A stretch of 64,000 bases of DNA, taken from positions 8,317-72,316 of the forward strand of contig URRR01000012.1 in NCBI GenBank assembly GCA_900550365.1, read 5' to 3'. A model generated the notes under the pieces. It was not told the DNA's origin and ran no database searches. It saw only the letters and a program-made list of their open reading frames with translations. Made by a program: the position numbers and the translations under genes. Of the stretch, positions 7,208 to 16,066 are shown piece after piece (position 1 is the stretch's first letter; each line of letters starts with the position of its first letter). The stretch comes from an uncultured Prevotella sp. Lineage in GTDB: Bacteria; Bacteroidota; Bacteroidia; Bacteroidales; Bacteroidaceae.

Positions 7208-8526
7208 TGGCAAAGATTTCTATTCTTGACATAGCGAAAGCCGTTGTCTCGAAACACGGCTTGTCACAACAGGACGCCGAGAAGTTTGTAACAGCGCTTT
7301 TTGATGTTATAAATGAGGGGCTTAATCGTGAGAAGATAGTAAAGGTAAAAGGTCTTGGTACGTTTAAGGTTATTGATGTACGTGAGCGTGAGAGCGTAAA
7401 CGTGAATACCGGTGAGCGTGTCGTTATAGAAAGTCATGGTAAGATAACATTTACTCCTGACCCTATAATGCGTGACCTTGTGAACAAACCGTTTGCGCAG
7501 TTTGAGACAGTTGTCTTAAATGACGGCGTTGATTTGGAGGAGATGAGCCGTATCCAAGTGCCCGAAGATGAATCATTTTCAGTTTCAGATGACGCTGATT
7601 ATTCTGAAAACAATGACGTTGAGGAAAACGGACAAGATACTGTAGAGACAATCGAAGCATCTGATTCAGATGGCGATGCCGATAAAAACGGTGGTGATGA
7701 AACTGAAGTTACGGCCCATGACGAGCCTGCCGTAATAAGCGATGACGCTGAACCGCAACCGGCAGAGGCGGAAGTTTCAGAGGATAAAGCCTTGTCTGGG
7801 GATGAGCCTGACAGCGTAACGGATGTTGAGAATAACGTAAATTCAGACGTTTCTTCCGTTGTCGATAAGGCAGAAAATAATGAAGATGTAGCCATCGCGG
7901 ATGCTCCTGAAAGCTTTAATGTGACTGAAAACGCAGATGAAGACACTTCAGAGAGGCCTTCTGATGAAGAGACAGAGGCCGACGGAACAGAAGAAAAAAG
8001 CTTTTTATCACGTCACAGCAAGTCTGTCTTTGGCTTTGTTTGCATCTTGATAGCTGCCGCTGCGTTTACCGGCGGATATTATTATGGCCGCAATTCGGTA
8101 ACTCCGGTAGTAAAGTATCGTACGGTAAGAGTGGCAGTTAAGCCCGAAAAGACAAATGCTTCTGCCGATACGTTGCAGCGAGCAGACACTACGGTTGTAG
8201 CAAAGAAAGAAAAAACAGTTACTGATACTGTCCGACAGGCTGAGCCTGAGAAAGTTGAGGTATCGGCGAAGGCTGTTCCGGAGCGTAATGGTGCAGATTC
8301 TCAGGAACTGAAAAATGCAGGTGTCATGGTTAAGACCGGTGCATACAGAATAACGGGAACTGCCGAAACGATAACCGTTAAGCGTGGAGAGACTTTAAAG
8401 AAAATATCCAGATTTTATCTTGGTGACGGCATGGAATGTTATGTTCAGGTGCATAACGGCATAACGGAAGTAACTGAAGGCATGAAACTTAAGATACCCA
8501 AACTGGAACTTAAGCGGCGCAGATAG
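7207..8526 (+). CDS. HU domain - acidic linker - membrane segment - LysM protein
   Basis: This 439-residue protein has an unusual domain order. Residues 1-95 form an HU domain (ISILDIAKAVVSKHGLSQ, VKVKGLGTFKVIDVRER, NVNTGERV in the arm). Residues 100-265 are a very acidic, probably disordered linker. Residues 274-295 are a single hydrophobic segment (VFGFVCILIAAAAFTGGYY) preceded by the basic SRHSK. A charged stalk follows, then a LysM domain at 386-433 (ITVKRGETLKKISRFYLGD, VTEGMKLKIPKL). With the HU part inside, LysM would lie in the periplasm on peptidoglycan. The topology is inferred from the positive-inside rule. It is coupled to the HU gene upstream and ends before a strong bidirectional terminator. 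Confidence 0.88.
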   Translation: MAKISILDIAKAVVSKHGLSQQDAEKFVTALFDVINEGLNREKIVKVKGLGTFKVIDVRERESVNVNTGERVVIESHGKITFTPDPIMRDLVNKPFAQFETVVLNDGVDLEEMSRIQVPEDESFSVSDDADYSENNDVEENGQDTVETIEASDSDGDADKNGGDETEVTAHDEPAVISDDAEPQPAEAEVSEDKALSGDEPDSVTDVENNVNSDVSSVVDKAENNEDVAIADAPESFNVTENADEDTSERPSDEETEADGTEEKSFLSRHSKSVFGFVCILIAAAAFTGGYYYGRNSVTPVVKYRTVRVAVKPEKTNASADTLQRADTTVVAKKEKTVTDTVRQAEPEKVEVSAKAVPERNGADSQELKNAGVMVKTGAYRITGTAETITVKRGETLKKISRFYLGDGMECYVQVHNGITEVTEGMKLKIPKLELKRRR

Positions 8527-8550
8527 CCGTCAGTAACAGCGCATCATATA

Positions 8551-8605
8551 TAACAAAACGATACCGGCCACGACAGATATTGTCGTGGCCGGTATCGTTT
8601 TGTTA
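8551..8605. terminator. Bidirectional terminator, perfect 25-bp inverted repeat
   Basis: The arm 8551-8575 is the exact complement of 8581-8605 around a 5-nt loop (GATAT). The core is ACCGGCCACGACA, flanked by A and T runs on each side, so it can end both the HU-LysM transcript and the converging DUF4861 transcript. The DUF4861 stop codon (8603-8605) is the last part of the arm. Confidence 0.93.
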
Positions 8606-9838
8606 TTCCTTAGTGATAATTACAGGATTAGTAATGTCTGTTTTCCATTCTTTCAGGAAATCATACCATTCTTTATCGCTATGGAATCCGAAAGTTTCGT
8701 TGTCGCTGCAGAATGTTATTTTATAGTGAAGTTCATCCGTATCAGTCTTGATTACGTAAGCATAGTTGTCCTTGTCGGCCGGTTCTTCGCTTACGATATA
8801 TTTCTCAGGAATATAAATACCTAAGCCTACGGTCTCTCGTTTGTGGCCTACGCTGTCCTTGGCAGACACGGGCCAGTCTGTGCCCCAGCATCCGCGCAGG
8901 CCTTTCTTGTCAGAAAACTCAGTTGAGTTTTTAACGTTTATAAAGCCGGTTGAGAACCTATAGTCGCCTACTGGCCTGTCAAACTTCACGTCTACGCTGC
9001 ATTCACGCCTCCCTGCGTACAGCGTGTAGAGTGCCGTCATGTCGATTGGCCGCATATCTGGTCGTTCACCCTGCGGTGTCCAGCCTTTGTCCTTAACCTC
9101 TACAATGGTGCGTATCGGGCCGCGTGATATTATTCTCTGGCTGCGTTTGTCTACGTCAGTCAGCATTGTCGGTTTATTTCCGTCCCAGCCTCTCAGGGTT
9201 CCTAAACCGAGAGTTGAGCCTACCCATAGCACGTCGTCACCGTATTGAGCAGCCTTCTGCTCCTCGTCGGGATAGAATTGTGTCTGCTTCAACTCTAATT
9301 GTTTCTTGTATTTACCGTAGATGTCAACCGTCTGGCGGTGGTCAAAGTAAATACGGTAAGCCACTAATTCATTTTCAAATGCGGCGCCGTGGTGATGCAG
9401 TGTCCAGTAAGGGTTAGTGCCGTTTTCCACGGTCAGTTGCGATATGTAAAGGTTCTGTTTGTTGCTTTCCTTGACTTTCTTGTTGCTCAGCAGCATTTCC
9501 ACGTACACCTGCGGAGCGTATTCTCTCGGTTGCCCTTCATTATACAGTGTCACGCTGAATTTTTTCGCCTCTTTGGCGGCTACGTCTGTTAAGAAGCACA
9601 GTTCATCCGGGTGCCCGTCCTGGTCGAGGTCATCGAGTTGGCATGGTATTTCCTTACCTCCAAGTGTTACGAGTGCAGATTTTACGTCAAAGCCGTAACT
9701 GTCGAGTATGAGCACAACAGGTGTGCTTGTCTTGTCCTTAGAGCTGTTGTTGGTTACTGTGATGTTGAATGTTTTCTGTGAGAATGCCGGTACTGTCATC
9801 AACGAAACCAGCATGGCGGTCAGTAGTTTCTTATCCAT
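8603..9838 (-). CDS. Secreted DUF4861 family protein
   Basis: The start is placed at the ATG at 9838 and not 9868, because the -7 element at 9870-9877 puts transcription start near 9864. The 411-residue product has a signal peptide (LLTAMLVSLMTVPAFSQ). The mature part is rich in beta-strands and aromatic residues (NPYWTLHHHGAAFENELVAYRIYFDHRQ is one block of it: YWTLHHHGAAFENE), which matches my recollection of DUF4861. Members often sit near pectin or glycan degradation genes in Bacteroidota, but no such genes are next to it here. No catalytic site can be assigned. It stands alone between a bidirectional terminator and a divergent promoter region. Confidence 0.82.
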   Translation of the reverse strand: MDKKLLTAMLVSLMTVPAFSQKTFNITVTNNSSKDKTSTPVVLILDSYGFDVKSALVTLGGKEIPCQLDDLDQDGHPDELCFLTDVAAKEAKKFSVTLYNEGQPREYAPQVYVEMLLSNKKVKESNKQNLYISQLTVENGTNPYWTLHHHGAAFENELVAYRIYFDHRQTVDIYGKYKKQLELKQTQFYPDEEQKAAQYGDDVLWVGSTLGLGTLRGWDGNKPTMLTDVDKRSQRIISRGPIRTIVEVKDKGWTPQGERPDMRPIDMTALYTLYAGRRECSVDVKFDRPVGDYRFSTGFINVKNSTEFSDKKGLRGCWGTDWPVSAKDSVGHKRETVGLGIYIPEKYIVSEEPADKDNYAYVIKTDTDELHYKITFCSDNETFGFHSDKEWYDFLKEWKTDITNPVIITKE

Positions 9839-9869
9839 GATATTATTTTTCTGATATTTCTTTCTCATG

Positions 9870-9877
9870 CAAAGATA
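9870..9877 (-). promoter_or_regulatory. -7 element for the DUF4861 gene
   Basis: On the minus strand this reads TATCTTTG, matching TAnnTTTG. The -33 region is weak. The predicted start near 9864 gives a leader of about 26 nt. Confidence 0.65.
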
Positions 9878-9920
9878 GCGTAAATTTTCGATTGTGCGAA
9901 AATATTTTCATATTCTTTCC

Positions 9921-10001
9921 GAAAGGTGGCCTTTTGCATTTTAAAAGGTCATCTTTTAGCTTGTAAAAGGCCGCCTTTTAGGCTGCAATAGGTGGCCTTT
10001 T
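9921..10001. repeat. 22-bp phased repeat cluster, 4 units
   Basis: Cores start at 9921 (GAAAGGTGGCCTTTT), 9943 (AAAAGGTCATCTTTT), 9965 (AAAAGGCCGCCTTTT) and 9987 (AATAGGTGGCCTTTT), with exact 22-bp steps. Spacers are GCATTTT, AGCTTGT and AGGCTGC. The cluster lies between two divergent promoters, so it is not a simple terminator. The rest of the 9878-10169 gap is AT-rich with nothing else recognised. Confidence 0.93.
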
Positions 10002-10169
10002 GTAAAACCTTGACTGTCAGCTGGTTATGCGGCGGCTTGTTTGGCGTGTGCGCGTATGCCATATTTGAAAGTTAATTTGTATATATTTTGCAATTTTAGT
10101 TATTTTTATGTAGTGCAATAAAAATATAGCGAAAAAATGCATAATAATTTAAATTATTTAGCTAATAAG

Positions 10170-10201
10170 TTTGATTGTACAATGATTTTTTAGTATTTTT
10201 G
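10170..10201 (+). promoter_or_regulatory. Promoter of the GldB-like lipoprotein gene
   Basis: TTTG at 10170-10173, 20 bp, then TATTTTTG at 10194-10201. The start near 10207 leaves about 14 nt before the GTG at 10221. Confidence 0.83.
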
Positions 10202-10220
10202 CAAAACAATCAGCTTAAGA

Positions 10221-11033
10221 GTGAAAAAGATACTGGGTTTACTTATAGTTGCGTTGATGGTTTTTATGGCTTGTGATATTAAGTTGAAGCCATTTGAAGA
10301 CGGTGAAGGTGAGCATAAGATTACGGTATGCCGCTATGACCGGCTTGAGAGTCAGTATCTTACTACGGGTGACTTCTCGGCCTTACAGCAGATGAACATG
10401 GATTATCCTATCGAGACCCGCACGCTTATTGAGGACGTGTTGCGGCTCGGCGAGGTGAATGACCCGCAGATAAGCAGCAAGTTCCTTGCTTTTTTCCAGG
10501 ACACTACGCTTCAGAAGATTGTTTCTGACGCCGAGTCACAGTATGCCAACATGGACGATATTAATACCCAGCTTAATATCGCTTTTGAGCGGCTGAGGGA
10601 GCATGTGCCGAGCATACCTGTGCCGCATGTATATGCACAGATCAGCGCTCTTGACCAAAGCATCGTGATAGGTAACCAGTCTATCGGCATATCTCTTGAC
10701 AAATATCTCGGCCGAGACTATCAGTTGTACAAGAAGTTTTACCAGCCTTCGCAGACTGAGACCATGACAAGGGAGAATATTGTGCCTGACTGTCTCAGCT
10801 TCTATCTGCTCGGTCTGTACCCTATGAATGACTTTGAGGCCCGTACTCAGGTTGAGCGCGACCTGCATATGGGAAAAATCATGTGGGTATGCAACATCGC
10901 GCTCGGCCATAACTTCTTCAAGTCTGGCTATATAAGCACAGTGGACAGATACATGGCGGCCAACAAAGGCACCAGTGTGGAGGACCTGCTGAAGAACAAC
11001 GATTATTCGAATCTTATTAAGATGATGAAATAG
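10221..11033 (+). CDS. GldB-like lipoprotein
   Basis: The 270-residue protein has a lipoprotein signal: hydrophobic LLIVALMVFMAC with Cys as lipidation site near residue 18. The body shows blocks I recognise from GldB-type proteins, such as VYAQISALDQSIVIGNQ, SLDKYLGRDYQLYKKF and a C-terminal KIMWVCNIALGHNFF region. In flavobacteria GldB is needed for gliding; Bacteroidales homologues exist in non-gliding species and their role is not known. No other gld genes are in the window. The GTG start is fixed by the promoter 20 bp upstream. The next gene, another lipoprotein, follows 40 bp later. Confidence 0.75.
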   Translation: MKKILGLLIVALMVFMACDIKLKPFEDGEGEHKITVCRYDRLESQYLTTGDFSALQQMNMDYPIETRTLIEDVLRLGEVNDPQISSKFLAFFQDTTLQKIVSDAESQYANMDDINTQLNIAFERLREHVPSIPVPHVYAQISALDQSIVIGNQSIGISLDKYLGRDYQLYKKFYQPSQTETMTRENIVPDCLSFYLLGLYPMNDFEARTQVERDLHMGKIMWVCNIALGHNFFKSGYISTVDRYMAANKGTSVEDLLKNNDYSNLIKMMK

Positions 11034-11073
11034 GCCGTCGGGCAATATTATCAGGCAATCGGCGTTATAAATA

Positions 11074-12534
11074 ATGCACATGGGAAAGAAATTTTCGTTT
11101 ATATTATGCGCCGTTGCCGTAATATTATTGGCCGGTGCGTGTACAGACGACGATACGTTCAGCTCGTCGCCTTCCAATCTGTTGACATTTTCTACCGATA
11201 CGGTGCGTATTGACACCGTGTTTGCAACTGTTCCGTCGTCAACGCGGTCGTTTTGGGTATATAACAGGTCGGGTGACGGCATACGCTGTACCGGCGTCCG
11301 GTTGGCCAACGGTAACCAGACGGGCTTCAGGGTAAATGTGGACGGAGTGTATCTCAGTCCGACGGCCGGTTTCCAAGTGTCAGATGTTGAGATAAGAAAG
11401 GGCGACAGCATACGTGTGTTTGTTGAGCTTACTTCGCCGATGAATGCCCTGGAGGGTCCGCAGAAAGTAGAGGACGACCTCGTGTTCATGCTTGAAAGCG
11501 GTGTAGAGCAGAGGGTCAACCTTAATGCTTATACATGGAATGCCACGCTGCTCAGGGATGTTGAGATTTCTGGTGAGCAGACATTAAGCGGTGGCGAGCG
11601 GCCAATAGTGATTTACGGAGGACTGAAAGTGGACAGCATGGCCACGTTGCGTATAACTCCCGGTACAACGTTATACTTCCATTCAGACGCCGGACTTGAT
11701 GTTTACGGTACGCTAATAGCTGAGGGTACGCCTGAAGAGAATATTGTGTTGAGGGGTGACCGTACAGACTGGATGTTTGACTATCTGCCGTATGACCTGG
11801 TAAGCGGGCAGTGGCGCGGCGTAAGATTTCACAGTTCGTCATACGATAACATGATATCTTACACCGATATTCATGGTTCTTTTGACGGTGTTGTTTGCGA
11901 CTCCTCTGATGTTACCCGGCCTAAACTGCAGTTGTATAACAGTACGGTGCACAACTGCCAGGGGTATGGTCTGAAGGCGGTAAGCAGTAATGTGGATGTG
12001 CGTAATTGCCAGATAACCAATGCCCTGAACAACTGCGTGGCCGTTTATGGCGGCAGTATGGTGTTAACCCATTGTACGATAGCCCAGTTTTATCCGTTTG
12101 ACTCAAACCGTGGCGCGGCACTGATGTACACCAATGTTTATGAAGGTACGGATATTCCGCTGGAACGCATGGACTGTCTCAACAGTATAGTCACTGGGTA
12201 CGGTGAGGACATGATGAGCGGTATTAACGGTGAAAGTGGCGTGGCGTTTAATTATCGCTTTGTCAACACGCTTCTGAGAACGCCTGAGATAACAGATGAT
12301 GAAGGTTTTGTTGATGTAATCTGGGAGGAAGTGGAGGACACGGCGGCTGTGTCGGGCGATGAGAATTTCCGCCTTGTCGACATAGACACGCAGCATTATG
12401 ATTTTCATCTGAATGCCGGGTCACCGGCGATAGGACGTGCAAGCGTTGACTATGCACTGCCTTACGACCGCGACGGGAGGCAACGTGACGACATGCCGGA
12501 TATGGGATGTTACGAATTTGTCAAGGAAGAATAA
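11074..12534 (+). CDS. Lipoprotein with right-handed parallel beta-helix
   Basis: The protein has up to 486 residues. A second ATG at 11080 (MGKKFS) is an equally good start. The lipoprotein signal is FILCAVAVILLAGACTDD. After an N-terminal beta-sandwich-like part (residues 40-165), a repetitive region with motifs such as IVIYGGLKVDSMATLRITPG and LDVYGTLIAEGTPEENIVLRG begins a beta-helix. Coils such as NSTVHNCQGYGLKAVSSNVDV continue it. The tail FHLNAGSPAIGRA and DRDGRQRDDMPDMGCYEF is a recurrent end module of secreted beta-helix proteins in Bacteroidota. It is probably surface-exposed or periplasmic; enzymatic function is unassigned. It likely shares a transcript with the GldB-like gene. Confidence 0.85.
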   Translation: MHMGKKFSFILCAVAVILLAGACTDDDTFSSSPSNLLTFSTDTVRIDTVFATVPSSTRSFWVYNRSGDGIRCTGVRLANGNQTGFRVNVDGVYLSPTAGFQVSDVEIRKGDSIRVFVELTSPMNALEGPQKVEDDLVFMLESGVEQRVNLNAYTWNATLLRDVEISGEQTLSGGERPIVIYGGLKVDSMATLRITPGTTLYFHSDAGLDVYGTLIAEGTPEENIVLRGDRTDWMFDYLPYDLVSGQWRGVRFHSSSYDNMISYTDIHGSFDGVVCDSSDVTRPKLQLYNSTVHNCQGYGLKAVSSNVDVRNCQITNALNNCVAVYGGSMVLTHCTIAQFYPFDSNRGAALMYTNVYEGTDIPLERMDCLNSIVTGYGEDMMSGINGESGVAFNYRFVNTLLRTPEITDDEGFVDVIWEEVEDTAAVSGDENFRLVDIDTQHYDFHLNAGSPAIGRASVDYALPYDRDGRQRDDMPDMGCYEFVKEE

Positions 12535-12553
12535 TGTTAAATAACTGTATATT

Positions 12554-13033
12554 ATGGAACACATTACAATAAATATCGACGTTACTGTTTGCCATTACAG
12601 CGAGTTGCAGGACGATGAGCGACGTCTTGTTGACGCGGCGCGCGAGGCTACTGCCAATTCTTATTCGCCGTATTCACATTTTAGTGTCGGGGCGGCGGTG
12701 AGGCTTGAAGATGGCACAATTATACGTGGAGCCAATCAGGAAAATGCAGCGTTTCCAGTTACGATGTGCGCAGAGAGGGCTGCCATATTCAATGCACAGT
12801 CAAATTATCCGCAGCTCGCTGTGACACATCTGGCCGTGGCGGCTAAAAATGCTGACGGTTTTGTTGATACTCCGGTAACGCCGTGTGGTTCATGCCGTCA
12901 GGCTGTGCTTGAACTGGAGCAACGTTACGGACGTAATGTCAGGATATATCTTTGTGGTTCGGATGTGGTTTATGTGCTCGGCAGCATAAAGGACCTGCTG
13001 CCGCTGTCGTTCGTTGATGATTCAATGAGATAA
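12554..13033 (+). CDS. cdd: Cytidine deaminase
   Basis: This enzyme hydrolyses cytidine or deoxycytidine to the uridine form in pyrimidine salvage. The 159 residues include the zinc site: Cys and Glu in MCAERAAIF near residue 75 and the two cysteines in PCGSCRQAV near residue 115. The N-terminal pattern SYSPYSHFSVGAAVRLEDG is typical of the homotetrameric class. It starts 20 bp after the beta-helix gene and ends 2 bp before the stop of the converging AddB-like gene, with no visible terminator between them. Confidence 0.95.
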   Translation: MEHITINIDVTVCHYSELQDDERRLVDAAREATANSYSPYSHFSVGAAVRLEDGTIIRGANQENAAFPVTMCAERAAIFNAQSNYPQLAVTHLAVAAKNADGFVDTPVTPCGSCRQAVLELEQRYGRNVRIYLCGSDVVYVLGSIKDLLPLSFVDDSMR

Positions 13034-13034
13034 G

Positions 13035-15902
13035 TTAAAGTCCACACAGACTGCAGTAAGGGCAATATTCACATACTGCCTTGTCTGTTGTAGGGCGGAA
13101 AGGTATTTCCGGCTCAAAGATTTCAGACACGATGGCACGCAGATTATCAGTAAACGTCTCTTCATAATCGGCAATGTCGGTAACAGGCTCTTTGCCGATA
13201 GAAAGTGTCGGGTCATAGTCGTCTTCAGAAGTATGCTGAATGAAGAGGAGGGCAGGGCTTACCGGCAGATTGTGCGGATTGTAGGTCTTGTCATGCCTTA
13301 TGATGCATGCATACAGCATTGTCTGCAGGAAATAGTCTGCATGTTTACCTTGCTCAACGGGCATCTTGAATATTTCATCAACAGTATTGATGTTCTTCAT
13401 CGCATAGCGGCCTGTCTTATAGTCTATAATGCGCAGCCGTCCGCAGCCGTCGGTTTTGTCACAGATCTGGTCAAGCCGGTCTATGCGCCCGCCGATTTTT
13501 ATATTACGCTTGCCTTTTCCCGTGGATATTGTGAAGTCCATGTAGGCAGAAGTCTCAACGTCACTAATTTTGAACGGTGTGAGCCTGAGGTCTATCTGAA
13601 GTAGTCTTTCAATATATCTGATGATTACTTCACGGTTAATAAGCTGCAGTCCGTTATATTCAATTTTTCTGCCAGGCTTGCCGTCAGAAATTGTAGCTGT
13701 AAACGCATCGTCAACTATCCTTTCGATAAATTCTTTGTGTTTTAAGGCGTAGTTTATTGAACCGTCAGTAACGGTTCCGTCTTTGTCTCGGAGCTGTCTG
13801 TAGAGTATTTCAGACGCATTATGGAACACATTGCCGAAAACTCTGTTGCTCATCTCGTCGATGTCGTCCTCAGGTTCAGTAATCTTTGCTATATTGTTGT
13901 AGTAGAACTGTAACGGACAACGCATGTACCTGTTGATTGATGTCGGCGATATACAGTTAATCGATTCAAGCACATGTGTGATTTTGTCGTCTTTGGTGAT
14001 TTCTTCAGGATGTGGAAAAATTACCTGCTGACCGGTTTTTAGAGATATTCTGCGAATGTTGAAATCACTCTCAATCATGAGTTGAAGCATGAAGCGGCTC
14101 ATCTCCCCAGTGTGCCCGTTGTCAGTTGAGTTGTTATAGACTATTGTTATGTCCTTTGCCCGTTGTATTAGGTTATAAAAATAATAGGCGTAGATTGCCA
14201 CTTTGTTGTCGATAGTGGTAAGTCCATTGGCTTTTCTTATTGAATATGGGATAAATGAAGAGTCGTTTATGCCCTTAGGCATGTTGCCCTCGTTGCATGA
14301 AAGTATAAGAATGTGATCGAAGTCAAGATTCCTGGTTTCAAGGATCCCCATTATTTGTATCCCCTGTACGGGTTCACCGTGGAAAGGTATTGATGTTGAA
14401 TTGATAAGTTGGACAATAAGTTTCTGGAGTGTTATTATATCGACATCTAAGTCACCGGCCTTGATCAGCTCGTTGATACGGTTGCACAGAGTGTACATTC
14501 TGAATAATGATTCCTGTGCAAGAGGGTCTTTTTCAGTCTTACCGTACTTGTCGGCGATTAGTCTGAGTACGTTAAGCACCCATTGCATTATTGAGTTATT
14601 GTCGTCAGGAGAACTGAACAGTACGGCCAGTCCTTCATCTTTAGAGAGCGTTGACGGTGTAGGGTGGTATATCCGGTCGCTGACAAGTGTGTCTCTGAGG
14701 CTTGAGTAGTTTTCAGATATATATTGGGCATATGGGTGTGACAGTATCTGTAACACATGCTTTATCCTGAATGTTCCTTTTGACGCTGAGTAACCGTTGA
14801 TGCGCAGTTCAAGTAATTGTAGGACAAAAGATGATATTGTGGTCTGGAACAGAGGATAGCCGGTTGTTATGTTGACGCTTTCTACTTCTCCAGGTATGCA
14901 GTGTATTGCTGTAGCCAACAGTGCTTCGTCGCATAATACGATAGCGACGTTGCGTCCGTTTTTGTATCTGTTGTTTTCCTTAAGCCATGTGCTGATATAT
15001 CTGGCTTGTACGTTTTCCGTTGAAGCACTGACGTACGTTATGGCCTTGTCTTTTTTCAGGTTGTCGTATATAGCACCGTCAGAAATTTCGAGCTCGTTTG
15101 GGAATGATCTGATATATTGAGAAACATAATGGCCAGCTTCGTTCTGGGTTATTTTTGATGAGTTGTCAGGCATATAGTAATTGTCAAAATCCCAGTAAAA
15201 ATGAGCTTTTCCATCTTTCATCAGGCGGGAGAATATGCGTTGCTCAACTTTCTGAATAACGTTAAATCCGACGAACAGATATGTATCAAAATGAAAATCT
15301 ATGTCCGGATCGGTTGCTACTTCACGATATAGCATGCCTTCATATGCTATGCCTTGTTGCCTTAATCGCTGGCGGAAATTGTTGTATATGTCTTCAAGAT
15401 GGCACCATAACTGCATGAAACGTCTTTTCAGCTCCGATTCATTGTCACCGGTGAAATTGCTGAAAAATCTTTTGAGTATTTCTTTTTGTTCATCGTCAAG
15501 ATAAGATATATCATCAAGTTCATGCAGATTTTTTACATTTCTGAACACGTCTGACGCCTCTGCCATGTTTTTATCAATGTCATCAAAATCAGAAATAAGC
15601 ATTTGCCCCCAGCCATAGAAATGGTCAAGAGTCTCGTCTATTCCTGTACATTCGGTGAAAGATTTGTGTATATCGCAGATAAGTTTTATCGGGTCTCCTA
15701 TTGTAAGTGACGAGTGTTGGCTGAAGAATTCGCTGATTGTTATGTATGCCGGTGACCATATCGGACGGCCGGCATGTCTGGCTAACAGCTCGTTTAAAAA
15801 CAAAGATGCGCGTTTATTTGGAAATACCACGGCAATCCGTGACAGATCAGTTCCATATTTGCTGATAATGTCTTCAGCTACGAATTCAAGAAACTTTTTC
15901 AT
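13035..15902 (-). CDS. AddB-like helicase-nuclease subunit (PD-(D/E)XK family)
   Basis: The 955-residue protein resembles AddB of recombination nucleases. The N-terminus starts directly at the strand AVVFPNKRASLFL, which aligns with the motif after the P-loop in canonical AddB; no GxGKT Walker A is present. The middle holds degenerate superfamily I helicase blocks (ILSCNEGNMPKGINDSSF near residue 540). The C-terminal nuclease has SINRYMRCPLQFYYNN near 655, GGRIDRLDQI near 800 and IIDYKTGRY near 825. It ends in CEYCPYCSLC, which with the earlier Cys would bind an iron-sulfur cluster. The expected AddA partner is not next to it. A -7 element just upstream supports the start. Confidence 0.85.
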   Translation of the reverse strand: MKKFLEFVAEDIISKYGTDLSRIAVVFPNKRASLFLNELLARHAGRPIWSPAYITISEFFSQHSSLTIGDPIKLICDIHKSFTECTGIDETLDHFYGWGQMLISDFDDIDKNMAEASDVFRNVKNLHELDDISYLDDEQKEILKRFFSNFTGDNESELKRRFMQLWCHLEDIYNNFRQRLRQQGIAYEGMLYREVATDPDIDFHFDTYLFVGFNVIQKVEQRIFSRLMKDGKAHFYWDFDNYYMPDNSSKITQNEAGHYVSQYIRSFPNELEISDGAIYDNLKKDKAITYVSASTENVQARYISTWLKENNRYKNGRNVAIVLCDEALLATAIHCIPGEVESVNITTGYPLFQTTISSFVLQLLELRINGYSASKGTFRIKHVLQILSHPYAQYISENYSSLRDTLVSDRIYHPTPSTLSKDEGLAVLFSSPDDNNSIMQWVLNVLRLIADKYGKTEKDPLAQESLFRMYTLCNRINELIKAGDLDVDIITLQKLIVQLINSTSIPFHGEPVQGIQIMGILETRNLDFDHILILSCNEGNMPKGINDSSFIPYSIRKANGLTTIDNKVAIYAYYFYNLIQRAKDITIVYNNSTDNGHTGEMSRFMLQLMIESDFNIRRISLKTGQQVIFPHPEEITKDDKITHVLESINCISPTSINRYMRCPLQFYYNNIAKITEPEDDIDEMSNRVFGNVFHNASEILYRQLRDKDGTVTDGSINYALKHKEFIERIVDDAFTATISDGKPGRKIEYNGLQLINREVIIRYIERLLQIDLRLTPFKISDVETSAYMDFTISTGKGKRNIKIGGRIDRLDQICDKTDGCGRLRIIDYKTGRYAMKNINTVDEIFKMPVEQGKHADYFLQTMLYACIIRHDKTYNPHNLPVSPALLFIQHTSEDDYDPTLSIGKEPVTDIADYEETFTDNLRAIVSEIFEPEIPFRPTTDKAVCEYCPYCSLCGL

Positions 15903-15925
15903 TTTTTTATCTGCATGTCGTTATG

Positions 15926-15933
15926 CAAAGATA
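15926..15933 (-). promoter_or_regulatory. -7 element for the AddB-like gene
   Basis: The minus strand reads TATCTTTG, 24 bp before the start codon. No good -33 element is seen. Confidence 0.6.
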
Positions 15934-15990
15934 CAACAAAATGGTGACAAGTTATATTCTTCCTCGCGCTTTTCTTTTATGAGATAAGAA

Positions 15991-16028
15991 AATCCCTACG
16001 GTCATAACATGTACTGACCGTAGGGATT
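15991..16028 (-). terminator. Intrinsic terminator of rpsA
   Basis: AATCCCTACGGTCA (15991-16004) pairs perfectly with 16015-16028 around a 10-nt loop. On the minus strand it lies about 40 nt after the rpsA stop and is followed by a T-rich run. Confidence 0.85.
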
Positions 16029-16066
16029 GATATTGTGAATATAAAAGACTTTGCTTATATTAGCTA

